The notes below the pieces were generated by a model that was given only the letters and a program-made list of their open reading frames with translations, made no database searches and had not been told where the DNA came from. Positions 54,970-63,633 of a stretch of DNA of 64,000 nt are shown one piece after another. The first letter of the stretch is position 1; every line of letters starts with the position of its first letter. This stretch comes from Paracoccus halophilus. GTDB lineage: Bacteria > Pseudomonadota > Alphaproteobacteria > Rhodobacterales > Rhodobacteraceae. The stretch spans positions 1 to 64,000 of the forward strand of contig NZ_JRKN01000001.1 of the NCBI RefSeq assembly GCF_000763905.1, read 5' to 3'. The translations under genes and the position numbers were made by a program.

Positions 54970-56405
54970 CAGACCCGCTCCCCGGCGCGCTGCCGCAGCC
55001 GCGCCTCGGCGCTGCCGGCATAGGTTTCGGGGCTGGCCTTGAAGGTCTCGTAGCTTTCCGAGGTCTCGAAGAAATAGGTGCGCCCGTCGAATTCGTAGCG
55101 GTATTTGGCCTCGGTATTCAGCAGCGTGCCGCCGGTCACCGGATCGGTCACCTCGATCTCGACGATCTCCGAGAAATACATCGCCCCGTCCTCCAGCGCG
55201 GCGCGGGCGATGACGATCTCGCTGCCCTCGACCACATGGTCCATCGGTATGGGATTGCAGCCGCCGGCCTTGCCGATCGAAGGCACGAAGATGCGCACGT
55301 TGCAGGAAATGCAGATCACTTCGTTGCCGTCCTGGATATAGCCGGTATCGCCGCAGATCATGCAGGCATCGAACACCACGCCGATCCGCACATGATCCGC
55401 GTCATAAAGGTTGATCAGGAAGAACCGCACCCGGTGCCCGTCCGAGGTGATATAGGCGTAACGGTAAAGCCCGCCATCGGCGACGCTGTCGATCGCGATG
55501 CGGACCTCGCCATTGCTGTCGGGAACTGCCGGCGCGGCGGCTGACAGGCGTGGCGGCTGCGAGGCGTAGAGGTCATAATAAAGCAGCGACGCCACCAGCG
55601 CCACCGCAATGCCCAGCGTGGCGCGCATCCAGCGCGCCTCGGTCAGGGCGCGCGCGCGCACCTTGCGCCGTTCCGCCCGGTTTCCCGCCGCTTGCGGCAC
55701 CGTCGCGCGCGTCCGCCGCCAGAAAGCGGCCGCCAGAACCGCCGGCAAGACCAGAAGCGCATAGGTAAGGTAATCATCATAGGCGCCGGCCTTGGCGACA
55801 ATGCTGATGCGCGTGCTGCTGACCGCGAGCATGCCGGTTTGCAGCCCGGCCAGCATCAGATCGGCGCCCCAGGCCAGCGCCGGCAAGGCACTGGCGACCA
55901 GCAGCGCCGCGGCGCTCAGCCGTGGCACCGCCCGACCGATATGGGCCAACGCCAGCGCCAGCCCGCTCATGGCCACGGCGCCCGCCAGCACCGCGGCGGT
56001 ATTCAGGATGATGTCGGTGTTGAGCACCGCCGTCGAGGTAAAGACCTGATCCTCGGTTCCGGCGCGAAAGGCATACATCCCCTGCATGGCAAGCAGCGCC
56101 GCCACCGCGATGCTGCCCGCAACGTAGAGGCCCGGTCGATGGCGCGCGAAACCGGCCAGTGCCAGCCCCGCCGCCAGGGCGGCCAGCGCCGCGATCTCGA
56201 TCACCGAGCGGGTCGCGACGCCGACGCCGCCGGCCAGCGCCCAGCGATGCGCCGCCCAGCCCGCCGCCAGACCCAGCACCAGCGCCGGGCCGACAATGCG
56301 CCAGCCGCGCGCGCCCGGGCCGCCGGGGGCCAGGGCGAACAGCAATCCGGCGATCAGCACCGCGGGAAGAAAGGAGGCGATGATCTGTGCAAGATAGACG
56401 CTCAT
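54969..56405 (-). CDS. DUF2318 membrane protein of P19/Fet-type iron systems
   Basis: 478 residues: about eight N-terminal membrane helices (to about residue 290), then a periplasmic DUF2318 domain with CxxC pairs (FDACMICGDTGYIQ, EVICISCNVRIFVPSIGKAG) and the Lys/Met-rich GGCNPIPMDHVVEG. The thiol pairs suggest redox or metal binding, for example Fe(III)/Fe(II) handling. In Campylobacter the homologue lies between P19 and the FtsX pair, exactly as here. Confidence 0.88.
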   Translation of the reverse strand: MSVYLAQIIASFLPAVLIAGLLFALAPGGPGARGWRIVGPALVLGLAAGWAAHRWALAGGVGVATRSVIEIAALAALAAGLALAGFARHRPGLYVAGSIAVAALLAMQGMYAFRAGTEDQVFTSTAVLNTDIILNTAAVLAGAVAMSGLALALAHIGRAVPRLSAAALLVASALPALAWGADLMLAGLQTGMLAVSSTRISIVAKAGAYDDYLTYALLVLPAVLAAAFWRRTRATVPQAAGNRAERRKVRARALTEARWMRATLGIAVALVASLLYYDLYASQPPRLSAAAPAVPDSNGEVRIAIDSVADGGLYRYAYITSDGHRVRFFLINLYDADHVRIGVVFDACMICGDTGYIQDGNEVICISCNVRIFVPSIGKAGGCNPIPMDHVVEGSEIVIARAALEDGAMYFSEIVEIEVTDPVTGGTLLNTEAKYRYEFDGRTYFFETSESYETFKASPETYAGSAEARLRQRAGERV

Positions 56406-56438
56406 GATAAAGATCCTTTCCTTCCGCGGGCCGGCCGA

Positions 56439-56978
56439 TCAGTTCAGCGGCACATATTCAAAGGCGAACTCCGCCTCGAAGGGCTGGAACCACTTGCCGA
56501 CGCCCGACGCCTCGTCGGTATGGCGACCGAAACCCTGCCGCGACGGCGGGTCGACATTATAGACCAGCCGGTAATTCCCGGCGCCCGGCATCTTGATGTT
56601 TGAGCCGTAATGAGGGCCGTCGACGGCAACCATCGGCATCAGGTTGCCGGTCAGGACGCGGCCGGTATCCAGATTCTCCAGCCGGTAGGACACGGTCAGC
56701 GAGGGCACCCATTCCCCCACGCCAAAGCCGTTGGGATTGCCCTGCAGCGCGTGGATATCGGCCTCCAGATGGATGTCGGCCTCGGCCGCGGGCAGGTCGA
56801 TGCCGCGCGGTTCCATGTCGATCGGGGCAAGATAGACCGCAGCCACTTCGAGCGTGTTCATCTCGACCGGCTCGCCGATCGGATATTCCTTGAATTCCGC
56901 CTGCGCGCCGGCTGCCATCGGCAGGCCCATGGCGGCGATCAGGCATGTGCTGCGCAAAAGCGTTCTGTTCATCTTCAT
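56439..56978 (-). CDS. fetP: Periplasmic iron-binding protein, P19/FetP (Tp34) family
   Basis: About 179 residues: signal peptide (LLRSTCLIAAMGLPMAAGAQ), then an immunoglobulin-like copper/iron-binding fold: FKEYPIGEPVEMNTLEVAAV, EADIHLEADIHALQGNPNGF (His/Glu/Met ligands), and HTDEASGVGKWFQPFEAEFA. P19 binds Cu and Fe and feeds the FTR1 permease. ATG 56978 or 56972 may start; AGAGGA fits the second better. It lies between the DUF2318 protein and FTR1. Confidence 0.9.
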   Translation of the reverse strand: MKMNRTLLRSTCLIAAMGLPMAAGAQAEFKEYPIGEPVEMNTLEVAAVYLAPIDMEPRGIDLPAAEADIHLEADIHALQGNPNGFGVGEWVPSLTVSYRLENLDTGRVLTGNLMPMVAVDGPHYGSNIKMPGAGNYRLVYNVDPPSRQGFGRHTDEASGVGKWFQPFEAEFAFEYVPLN

Positions 56979-57171
56979 CCTCTGTTCCGTTCGCTGCTGC
57001 CGTCCCGGGACGGCGGTTCCTCTGTCGGCGACCGGGCGGTTCCCGGTTGCGATTGCCTGGCCTGTCTGTCCCCTCCTTTCCCGCCGGGGCACGGCAGCCC
57101 CGGTCCTGCTTGCGGTTGGTTCGGCCTGGCTGGGCATCTGCCGATGCCTTGCTTGTCTTTGCCGGCCCGGA

Positions 57172-59130
57172 TCAGGCCTTGCCCATTCCGGTATCCTCTT
57201 GCTCGGCCTTGGTGCCGGCCCGGCGCCGCAACACCACCAGGGCGAACAGAGCCGCCAGAACCAGCAGAAGTTGCGGGATCAGCGTCGCCAGATAGGGGTA
57301 GATGCCGAGCGCCGGGATCTCGGGCAGCCAGGCGATCAGCGTGGGCGTGATCACCTTGCCCTCGATCAGCTCCATCATGCCCTTGCCGGCAAAGACGAAG
57401 GCCATCAGGTAAAGAAGCAGGCCGGTGGCCATGAAGAACGGCCGGATGGGCAGCTTCAAGGCACCGCTGCGCATGATCGCATAGACCGCGATCAGCCCGA
57501 CACTGCCGGCCGCGAAGCCGGCGATGATCGCCCAGATGCCGCTCATCGTCGCGGCATCCGCGACCAGCGCCTGATAGAACAGCACCGTCTCGGCGCCCTC
57601 GCGGTAGACGGCGAGAAAACTGGCGAACCACAGCGCCTTGAGCGAGCCCGAGCCAAGCGAGCGGTCGACCGTGCCCTTGATGTAGTCGACCCACTTGGCG
57701 GCCTCGGCCTTGGAGATCAGCCAGTAGCTCATCGAGAACAGCACCACCGCCGCCAGCAGCATGGTCGCGCCTTCCAGCACCTCCTGGCTGGCGGCCGAGG
57801 CACGGAACACCAGTTTCAGAAGCACCGCGGTCAGCGCGCTGAGCGCCAGCGCCACCATCACTGAATTGTAGATCACCGGCAGCTTGTCGCGATTCCCGGT
57901 CTTGACCAGATAGGTGATGATCGCGGTGACGATCAGGATCGCCTCGAAACCTTCGCGCAGGATGATGATCAGCGCATAGACGAACAGCGCCCAGGGCGTT
58001 TCCGTCCCGCCGCCCAGAAAGGTGACGGCGCTGTCGAAATCGGCCTGCATCGCGGCGCGCCCCGAGGCGAGATCACCGGGCGTGGCGCTGGCCCGCATCA
58101 GACCGACGATCCGGCTGAAATGCGCCTCGAGCGTGGTCTTCATCGCCGGGTCGCGCACCGCCAGCGCCTGTTCCATGCCGCTGAACTCGAAAACGTCGAA
58201 ATAGCTGTTCTGGACATGGCTGATGGCTGCCCCGGGGTCGCCGCCTTGATAAGTCGCGATGGCGGCGTCGATCTCGGCCATCACGTCATCGCTCACCCCG
58301 CCCCAGTCCCTGATCGGCGCCTGCTGCTGGTCTGCCGTTTTCGCGGCCTCCATGCCGTCGAGCAGCGGCAGGCCGGGCAGCACGTCGTTCAGCTCGTCCA
58401 CCAGAACCGTGCCCGAGGCCGCGATCATGCGCGCCGGCTTGCCGTCGCGGGCCAGCCCGATGATGCGGCTGAATTCCGCATTGAAGGCGGCGTCGGCCTT
58501 TTGGCTGCGAAAGCGCCGGACCGCGCTTTCCAGAAGCGAGTTCTTGTAGCCTTCGAACTGCGCCGCCAGCAGCATCTCGCGCGCCCGTTCGGAATCGCCC
58601 GCCTCATAGACCGTGGCGGCCTCGGCGATCATCTCGCCGATCTTCGCGACCACGGACTGCCAATGCGGCTCGACGGGCGCCGGCGCGGCGGGGGCGCCCG
58701 CGGCCGGGCTTTCGCCAGCGGCGGGCTCGGCGCGCAGGACCACGCCCTGTTCCAGCGCCGGCAGGGTCGCCCAGATGCCGGCAATCTGGGTGTCGATGCG
58801 CGCGGCGACCTGCGATACCGCGACGCCCTCGATGATCATCTTGCGGATCTCGGCGAACTCGGCCTCCAGCTCGAAGGCGCGCGCCGCCGAGACATTCACC
58901 CGGATCGGGCCTTCGAGATTCTCGAACAGTTCGAAATATCCGCTCTGCACCTTGTTCCTGGCGCTGTCGGCATCGCCGGCCGCATAATCCGCGCCGGCCT
59001 CGCGCAGCACCGACTCGACGCGGGTCATCAGGTCGCGATAATCGAGCTGCGCCTGCGCCCCGGACGGCGCGACCAGCGCTGCGAACAGGATCGCGGCGAC
59101 CAGGCGGATGATGGGCAATCTCAGGAACAT
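57172..59130 (-). CDS. FTR1-family iron permease with long periplasmic domain
   Basis: 652 residues: signal (LVAAILFAALVAPSGAQAQ), a periplasmic domain with repeated helix pairs (about 30-370; repeats such as YFELFENLEGPIRV and YFDVFEFSGME), then seven membrane helices. The two FTR1 iron motifs are present: ILREGFEAILI (REGFE, 392-396) and YREGAETVLFY (REGAE, 510-514). It is the first gene of the seven-gene iron operon. A perfect FNR-type box lies about 160 bases upstream, which fits uptake of Fe2+ under low oxygen. Confidence 0.93.
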   Translation of the reverse strand: MFLRLPIIRLVAAILFAALVAPSGAQAQLDYRDLMTRVESVLREAGADYAAGDADSARNKVQSGYFELFENLEGPIRVNVSAARAFELEAEFAEIRKMIIEGVAVSQVAARIDTQIAGIWATLPALEQGVVLRAEPAAGESPAAGAPAAPAPVEPHWQSVVAKIGEMIAEAATVYEAGDSERAREMLLAAQFEGYKNSLLESAVRRFRSQKADAAFNAEFSRIIGLARDGKPARMIAASGTVLVDELNDVLPGLPLLDGMEAAKTADQQQAPIRDWGGVSDDVMAEIDAAIATYQGGDPGAAISHVQNSYFDVFEFSGMEQALAVRDPAMKTTLEAHFSRIVGLMRASATPGDLASGRAAMQADFDSAVTFLGGGTETPWALFVYALIIILREGFEAILIVTAIITYLVKTGNRDKLPVIYNSVMVALALSALTAVLLKLVFRASAASQEVLEGATMLLAAVVLFSMSYWLISKAEAAKWVDYIKGTVDRSLGSGSLKALWFASFLAVYREGAETVLFYQALVADAATMSGIWAIIAGFAAGSVGLIAVYAIMRSGALKLPIRPFFMATGLLLYLMAFVFAGKGMMELIEGKVITPTLIAWLPEIPALGIYPYLATLIPQLLLVLAALFALVVLRRRAGTKAEQEDTGMGKA

Positions 59131-59286
59131 TCCAGTGGCCCCGACTTTTCATGCGAAAGATGCGGTGCGCCGGCAAGCTGCTGCCTTCCGTTATGCGCAG
59201 CGGCCAAACGGGCCCGCTGGCGGCGCTACCGACACCTTATCATTTCGGTCGGGAACCATAATATCCCCGACTGTTTTAGTATGTCT

Positions 59287-59300
59287 TTGATTTGGATCAA
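59287..59300. promoter_or_regulatory. FNR/FnrP-type box 1
   Basis: TTGATTTGGATCAA, a perfect TTGAT-N4-ATCAA palindrome, 157 bases upstream of the FTR1 gene on the minus strand. Suggests low-oxygen control of the iron operon. Confidence 0.7.
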
Positions 59301-59550
59301 GCCCCGTCGACTGTTGCATGCCGAGAAGATAATAAAGCAATATCAATGGCTTGCATGTTTCTCGCGGCGGCAGGCCGCCCCGGAGCAGGTGAAATACTGC
59401 GCGTATCTCCGGCATCAGGCTGAAAAGCGCCGGTTGCGCGCCGGAACGGCGCTTGCACCCCGGTCGTTTCCCGCCTCCGGATCGCCCAAGCCATCAAAAT
59501 CATGCAGTTTTGCCAAGCGGGCGGCCGCCTTGCGTTGCCGATACGCGGAA

Positions 59551-59564
59551 TTGACAGGGATCAA
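59551..59564. promoter_or_regulatory. FNR/FnrP-type box 2
   Basis: TTGACAGGGATCAA fits TTGAY-N4-RTCAA. It ends 88 bases before the first gene of the small-protein/P-type ATPase operon. Spacing is compatible with class II activation. Confidence 0.65.
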
Positions 59565-59652
59565 AGATTTGTCCCCCCGTTTTGGTCACGCTTGACCACA
59601 ATATCGATTCGCAGCCCCTGATCGAGTTTCGAACTGAGAAAGCGAGGTCCGA

Positions 59653-60039
59653 ATGAGCACCCATGAAAATCGCAGCGCAGAAGGGGAAACCCGTTCGATG
59701 CCCGAGGGCTGGTACTACTATGGCGCCCAGCCGCCCTGGCAGGCGGCAGCTTCGGCGGGCACTAAGGCCGCCGACCTGAAGCAGGCCTTCGACAAACTGT
59801 CGCGGGGCGATGTCGATGCCGACACGCTGGGCAAGCTCTTGGCATTGGACGACAAGCATTTCTGGAAGGGCGCGCTGGTCGGGGCCGGCGTGGTGCTGGC
59901 GCTGACCAACCTGCCGATGCTGAAGGCGGTCATGGCCAATGCCATGGCCGGCGCGGGCGACGTGATGCGCAACGCAGCACCGCAGCAATCCGCGCCACCT
60001 GCCGGCGAAGACAAGCCCGGCACGGAGACAGGCGCGTGA
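59653..60039 (+). CDS. Small membrane protein with GALVG...LTN motif
   Basis: 128 residues, function unknown. A hydrophilic N-terminus (MPEGWYYYGAQPPWQ) and an acidic helix precede one membrane segment, FWKGALVGAGVVLALTNLPM. The tail is Pro/Glu-rich. The motif F.GALVG..VA.LTN recurs in the small protein at 60461, so the two share a glycine-rich membrane helix. It is the first gene of the operon behind FNR box 2. Its stop overlaps the next gene (TGATG). Confidence 0.75.
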   Translation: MSTHENRSAEGETRSMPEGWYYYGAQPPWQAAASAGTKAADLKQAFDKLSRGDVDADTLGKLLALDDKHFWKGALVGAGVVLALTNLPMLKAVMANAMAGAGDVMRNAAPQQSAPPAGEDKPGTETGA

Positions 60040-60371
60040 TGCAGGCGGTTTCCGGCACCGGCCCGGCCGCGCAACCGCTTCCCGGCGCGGACGCGCTGCT
60101 GCGCGCCGGGTTGAGCGGCGCCGCCATCGCCGGCACCTGGGCCGGCATCCACGAGAGCGGGCGGCTGCGCAATGGCGATATCGCCTCGGACGAGGCGGTG
60201 CAGGCCACGCTGAACAGCGCAATGATCGGGGCGGGCGCCGCGGTGGTGGCACAGGTCGTCGGCCATGCCGCTCGCGCCGTGCCGCTGCTGGCCCTGGCGG
60301 TTGCGGCGGGCGGCGTGCTGTATCTGGCCAACCGACGATGGGCCGAGGCCGCGGCTGACAGCGGCGGCTGA
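60039..60371 (+). CDS. Small Gly/Ala-rich membrane protein, unknown
   Basis: 110 residues from ATG 60039 (overlapping the upstream stop). Three hydrophobic Gly/Ala-rich segments (ALLRAGLSGAAIAGTWAGIH, AMIGAGAAVVAQVVGHAARA, VPLLALAVAAGGVLYLANRR) separated by a short charged loop (ESGRLRNGDIASDEAVQA). No family recognised. Its place between two motif-sharing small proteins and a metal ATPase suggests a joint membrane function. Confidence 0.7.
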   Translation: MQAVSGTGPAAQPLPGADALLRAGLSGAAIAGTWAGIHESGRLRNGDIASDEAVQATLNSAMIGAGAAVVAQVVGHAARAVPLLALAVAAGGVLYLANRRWAEAAADSGG

Positions 60372-60460
60372 CCTGCGCCAGTTCTGGCTCTGCCCGGCCG
60401 CCAAACCGGGTGCGGCATCGCTTGCGCACCCGCGATAAAGATCCCGTACAGGAGTTTACC

Positions 60461-60694
60461 ATGACCAGCCCCTCTTTCCAGACGCTTCGCTCCGGGTCGA
60501 TTCAGACCGATCAATTCCTGACCGGTGCGCTGGTCGGCGGCGTTGTCGCCTTCCTGCTGACCAATGAGACGGTCCAGCGCGCCGCGATCACCGGTGCCGC
60601 ACATGCCTGGCTGTCGCTGCGCAGCGGAGTCGAGGAGGCCAAGGAGCGGTTTCGCGACGCCGAGGCCGAGATTCGCACCGCGCGCGCCAGATAG
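60461..60694 (+). CDS. Small membrane protein, DUF5132-like
   Basis: 77 residues from ATG 60461 (CAGGAGTTTACC upstream). One membrane helix, DQFLTGALVGGVVAFLLTNE, then an amphipathic charged helix (GVEEAKERFRDAEAEIRTAR). The helix repeats the GALVG...LTN motif of the 59653 protein. Small proteins of this kind often accompany P-type ATPases with HMA2-type N-termini; role unknown. Confidence 0.72.
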   Translation: MTSPSFQTLRSGSIQTDQFLTGALVGGVVAFLLTNETVQRAAITGAAHAWLSLRSGVEEAKERFRDAEAEIRTARAR

Positions 60695-60703
60695 CGCGCC
60701 GCC

Positions 60704-62872
60704 ATGGGGTTCGATCTCGCCACGGAAAGCCCTTCCACAGCGGATGACGTGACGCTGGCGCGGCAGGCGGTCGCCTTTCACATCGTGCATGAGATCCCCG
60801 GCCGGCTGCGTTTGCGGGTACCGGCGCTGGCCCTGCCGATGCTGGATGCCGAGCAGCTTGCCGGCAAGCTGCGGTCGGTGGCGGGGGTGCAAGCGGTGCG
60901 GATCAACACCGATGCCGCCTCGATCACGATCGGCCATGATGGCACCGAGGACACGCGCGCGCGCATCCTTGACCGGATCGGCAGAATGCGCCGCGCCGAT
61001 CTGAAGATCCGCCATCACGACGACGAGGGCGAAACCTCGCCCGCCGCGCTGGTGCTGCGTCTGGCGACGCTCGCGGCGCTGCCGGTTCTGCCCGCCCGGC
61101 TGGGTCAGATGCTGGGGGCGGCGCTGATCGCGCCGCGTGTGCTGAAGGGCGTTCGGTCGCTTGTGACCGAGGGCGTGACGGTGGAACTGCTGGATGCGCT
61201 GGCGGTTTCGATAGGGGCGCTGCGCGGCGGGATCGGCACCGCGATGACCACCGACCTGATGATGGGCACCGGCGAATATCTCGAAGACAAGACCATGCAG
61301 CACTCTACCGCGCTGTTGCAGGACATGCTGATGCCGAACCCGGAAACCGCCTGGGTGGAACGCGCCGGCGGCCCGCAGGAGGTCCCCTTTGCCGAGGTCC
61401 TGATCGGCGATCTGGTGGTGGTCGGCACCGGCGAGCGGGTGCCGGTCGACGGGGTGGTGCGCAGCGGCCGGGCGCAGGTCAACGAGGCGTCGGTCACCGG
61501 CGAAAGCGTGCCCGTGGGCAAGGAGCCCGGCGACGCGATCATCGCCGGCAGCCTGATCGAGACGGGACATGTCAGGGTCGAGGCGCAGCAGGTCGGCGAC
61601 GCCACCACCACCGCACAGATCGCGCGGCTGCTTCTCGACTCGCTCGGCGAGCGGTCGCAGACCGAGCGACTGGCCCAGAAACATGCCGACCGGCAGGTGT
61701 ATATGACGCTTGGCCTCGGCGCTGCGACGCTGGCCTTGACCCGCGACCTGCGGCGGCTGAGCTCGGTCTTTCTGGTCGATTACGCCTGCCCGATCAAGCT
61801 GTCGGCGCCGGTGGCGGTGCGCGCGACCATGTCAGACGCGGTGGCGCGCGGCGTCCTGATCAAGGGCGGCCGCAGCATCGAGAAGCTGGCCGAGGCCGAC
61901 ACTTTCGTCTTCGACAAGACGGGCACCCTGACCCACGGGACGCTGACGGTGACCGACGTGGTGCCGCTCCTGCCCGACGAATGGCCGCAGGACCGGCTGC
62001 TGGCGCTTGCCGCCTCGGTCGAGGAGCATTCCAACCATCCCATCGCCCGGGCCATCGTGACCGAGAACCGCCAGCGCGGCGCGGCGCATCTCGATCATGA
62101 CGACGTTACCTTCGAGATCGGCCACGGGCTGCGCGCTTCGGTCGGCGGCACCGAGGCGCTGATCGGCAGCCGCAACTTCCTTCAAAGGCTGGAAGGCGTG
62201 AATTTCGATCGCCATGATGCGGCAATCGAGCACCTGGCCGGCGAGGGCAAGATGCTTCTGTATATCGCGCTTGGCGGCAAGCCTGCCGGGCTTGTCGGAT
62301 TGCGCGACGAACTGCGCCATGATGCCGCCGATACCGCCCGCCGCCTGCGTGGCTCGGGGGTGAAAACGCTGGTGATGCTGACCGGCGACCGCGCGGCACG
62401 GGCGCAGGCCTTCGGTCGCGATCTCGGCTTTGATCAGGTGCATGCGGAACTGCGCCCCGAGGACAAGCTGCGCATCCTGGACCGGCTTCAGGCAGCGGGG
62501 CACAGGGTCGCCTTTATCGGCGACGGCGTGAACGACGCCCCGGCGCTTGCCCGTGCCGATGTCGGCCTCAGCATGCCGTTGGGCGCCGATATCGCGCAGG
62601 CCGCGGCCGATGTGCTGCTGCTTGACGACCGGATCGGGGCGGTGGCCGATGCGCGGGATGTCAGCCGTCAGGCCATGCGCATCATCTCGTCCAACAGCAC
62701 CATCGCCATCGGCTTCAACTCGGCGCTTTTCCTCGCGGCTTCGCTGGGGCTCTTGTCACCGGTGGCCGCCGCGCTGATGCATAACGGCTCGACCATCGCG
62801 CTGCTGGTCTCGGCGATTGCCCGCGCCGGCTTGCCCCCCGATCAGGCCCGGCGGCAGGCGACGATTTCTTGA
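60704..62872 (+). CDS. Heavy-metal P-type ATPase with HMA2-type N-terminus and ACPIKL motif
   Basis: 722 residues. The N-terminal domain (about 22-95) starts FHIVHEIPGRLRLRVP and has an HMA-like fold without CxxC. Then come a membrane part with few clear helices (LRLATLAALPVLPARLGQML, LGAALIAPRVLKGV), the A domain with TGES (265-268), the transmembrane metal motif YACPIKLSAPVAV (361-366), DKTGT with phosphorylated Asp404, and GDGVNDAPALARADVGLSMP. CPI replaces the CPC/CPH/SPC of common Cu/Zn/Co pumps and is nearer in layout to CtpC-like (Mn-type) ATPases. Metal and direction are unknown. FNR box 2 lies upstream of the operon. Start codon ATG 60704 has a weak ribosome site. Confidence 0.85.
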   Translation: MGFDLATESPSTADDVTLARQAVAFHIVHEIPGRLRLRVPALALPMLDAEQLAGKLRSVAGVQAVRINTDAASITIGHDGTEDTRARILDRIGRMRRADLKIRHHDDEGETSPAALVLRLATLAALPVLPARLGQMLGAALIAPRVLKGVRSLVTEGVTVELLDALAVSIGALRGGIGTAMTTDLMMGTGEYLEDKTMQHSTALLQDMLMPNPETAWVERAGGPQEVPFAEVLIGDLVVVGTGERVPVDGVVRSGRAQVNEASVTGESVPVGKEPGDAIIAGSLIETGHVRVEAQQVGDATTTAQIARLLLDSLGERSQTERLAQKHADRQVYMTLGLGAATLALTRDLRRLSSVFLVDYACPIKLSAPVAVRATMSDAVARGVLIKGGRSIEKLAEADTFVFDKTGTLTHGTLTVTDVVPLLPDEWPQDRLLALAASVEEHSNHPIARAIVTENRQRGAAHLDHDDVTFEIGHGLRASVGGTEALIGSRNFLQRLEGVNFDRHDAAIEHLAGEGKMLLYIALGGKPAGLVGLRDELRHDAADTARRLRGSGVKTLVMLTGDRAARAQAFGRDLGFDQVHAELRPEDKLRILDRLQAAGHRVAFIGDGVNDAPALARADVGLSMPLGADIAQAAADVLLLDDRIGAVADARDVSRQAMRIISSNSTIAIGFNSALFLAASLGLLSPVAAALMHNGSTIALLVSAIARAGLPPDQARRQATIS

Positions 62873-62898
62873 CTGTTTTTCTAGACATCTGATATCAT
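62869..62898 (+). promoter_or_regulatory. Sigma-70-like promoter for the HMA2 protein
   Basis: TTGACT (62869-62874), 18-base spacer, TATCAT (62893-62898). It overlaps the ATPase stop codon and lies about 25 bases before the GTG of the next gene. Confidence 0.45.
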
Positions 62899-62924
62899 GG
62901 GCCAGCCCCTATGGAGTCGCCCCC

Positions 62925-63308
62925 GTGGTCAGTTGCGTCCATCACATTCCCGGCCGCGCCCGGTTCAAGATCGCGCAAATCCGCAGCAACCCAGTCCTGA
63001 TCGAGGCGATCGAGCGCGAGATCGGCGCGCTCGAAGGGGTCAACGCGGTCGTCATCAACCGCCACGCCGCCTCGATCGTCGTGCATTACTGCACCGAAAG
63101 GGGCGCAATCGACCTGATCCACGAGCAGATCTGCCGCCATTGCCCGAAGGCGGAGACCTGCGAGGCCCCGCCCGCCGCCGCGATGCGCGCCGCGCGCGCG
63201 CGCCCCGAGGCCATCAATGCGCTGAGCGAAGCCGCCGGCAAGGCCGTGGTCGCCACGTTCATCACACGCACGCTGGAGCTTGGCCTGTCGGGCTTTGCCC
63301 GGACCTGA
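62925..63308 (+). CDS. Stand-alone HMA2-like domain protein
   Basis: 127 residues from GTG 62925 (GGAG about 11 bases upstream). CVHHIPGRARFKIAQIRSNP and VVINRHAASIVVHYCTERGA parallel the ATPase N-terminus (FHIVHEIPGRLRLRVP, INTDAASITIGHDG), so it is a free copy of that domain. The next part adds a Cys pair (QICRHCPKAETCEA). It may deliver metal to, or regulate, the pump. It has its own promoter-like sequence but could also be read from the operon. Confidence 0.72.
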   Translation: MVSCVHHIPGRARFKIAQIRSNPVLIEAIEREIGALEGVNAVVINRHAASIVVHYCTERGAIDLIHEQICRHCPKAETCEAPPAAAMRAARARPEAINALSEAAGKAVVATFITRTLELGLSGFART

Positions 63309-63633
63309 GCCGTTTTCCTGGCGGGGCATGGCCAGGTCAATCGCCTTCCCGAATGAGGTCAGCCCACCCGCCCGGATATCCCCCATCGCCCTGTCCATCT
63401 ATCCCTACCTGCCGAGAGCAACGGTCGAGAAGACATCGGCGAATGCGTATAAATGCCGTTGCGGCTGCCGGCTCCGACGGACGCGGGCACCGGACGGAGA
63501 CATCGTAATTCGGGACCTTGGCAGCACACACGCATTCTACCGCTGCCATCGGGCGTGGTTGCGTGCTTTACGCTCCCGGCACTTCATTGATCGAGGGGGG
63601 GCGCGCTCGCCGCCGGTGCGGCATGGTCTGGTG
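63309..63633. other. No recognisable gene
   Basis: 325 bases between the HMA2 protein and the stop of the minus-strand ProC-like gene. Open frames on both strands are short and do not resemble known families. No clear terminator or repeat was seen. Confidence 0.4.

Larger units (their letters stand above)
59131..59652. other. Divergent regulatory region between iron operon and P-type ATPase operon
   Basis: 522 bases without a convincing gene. It holds two FNR-type boxes (59287-59300 and 59551-59564) and several AT-rich stretches in otherwise GC-rich DNA, as expected for two divergent promoters. I could not find a clear Fur, Irr or RirA site by eye. Confidence 0.6.
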
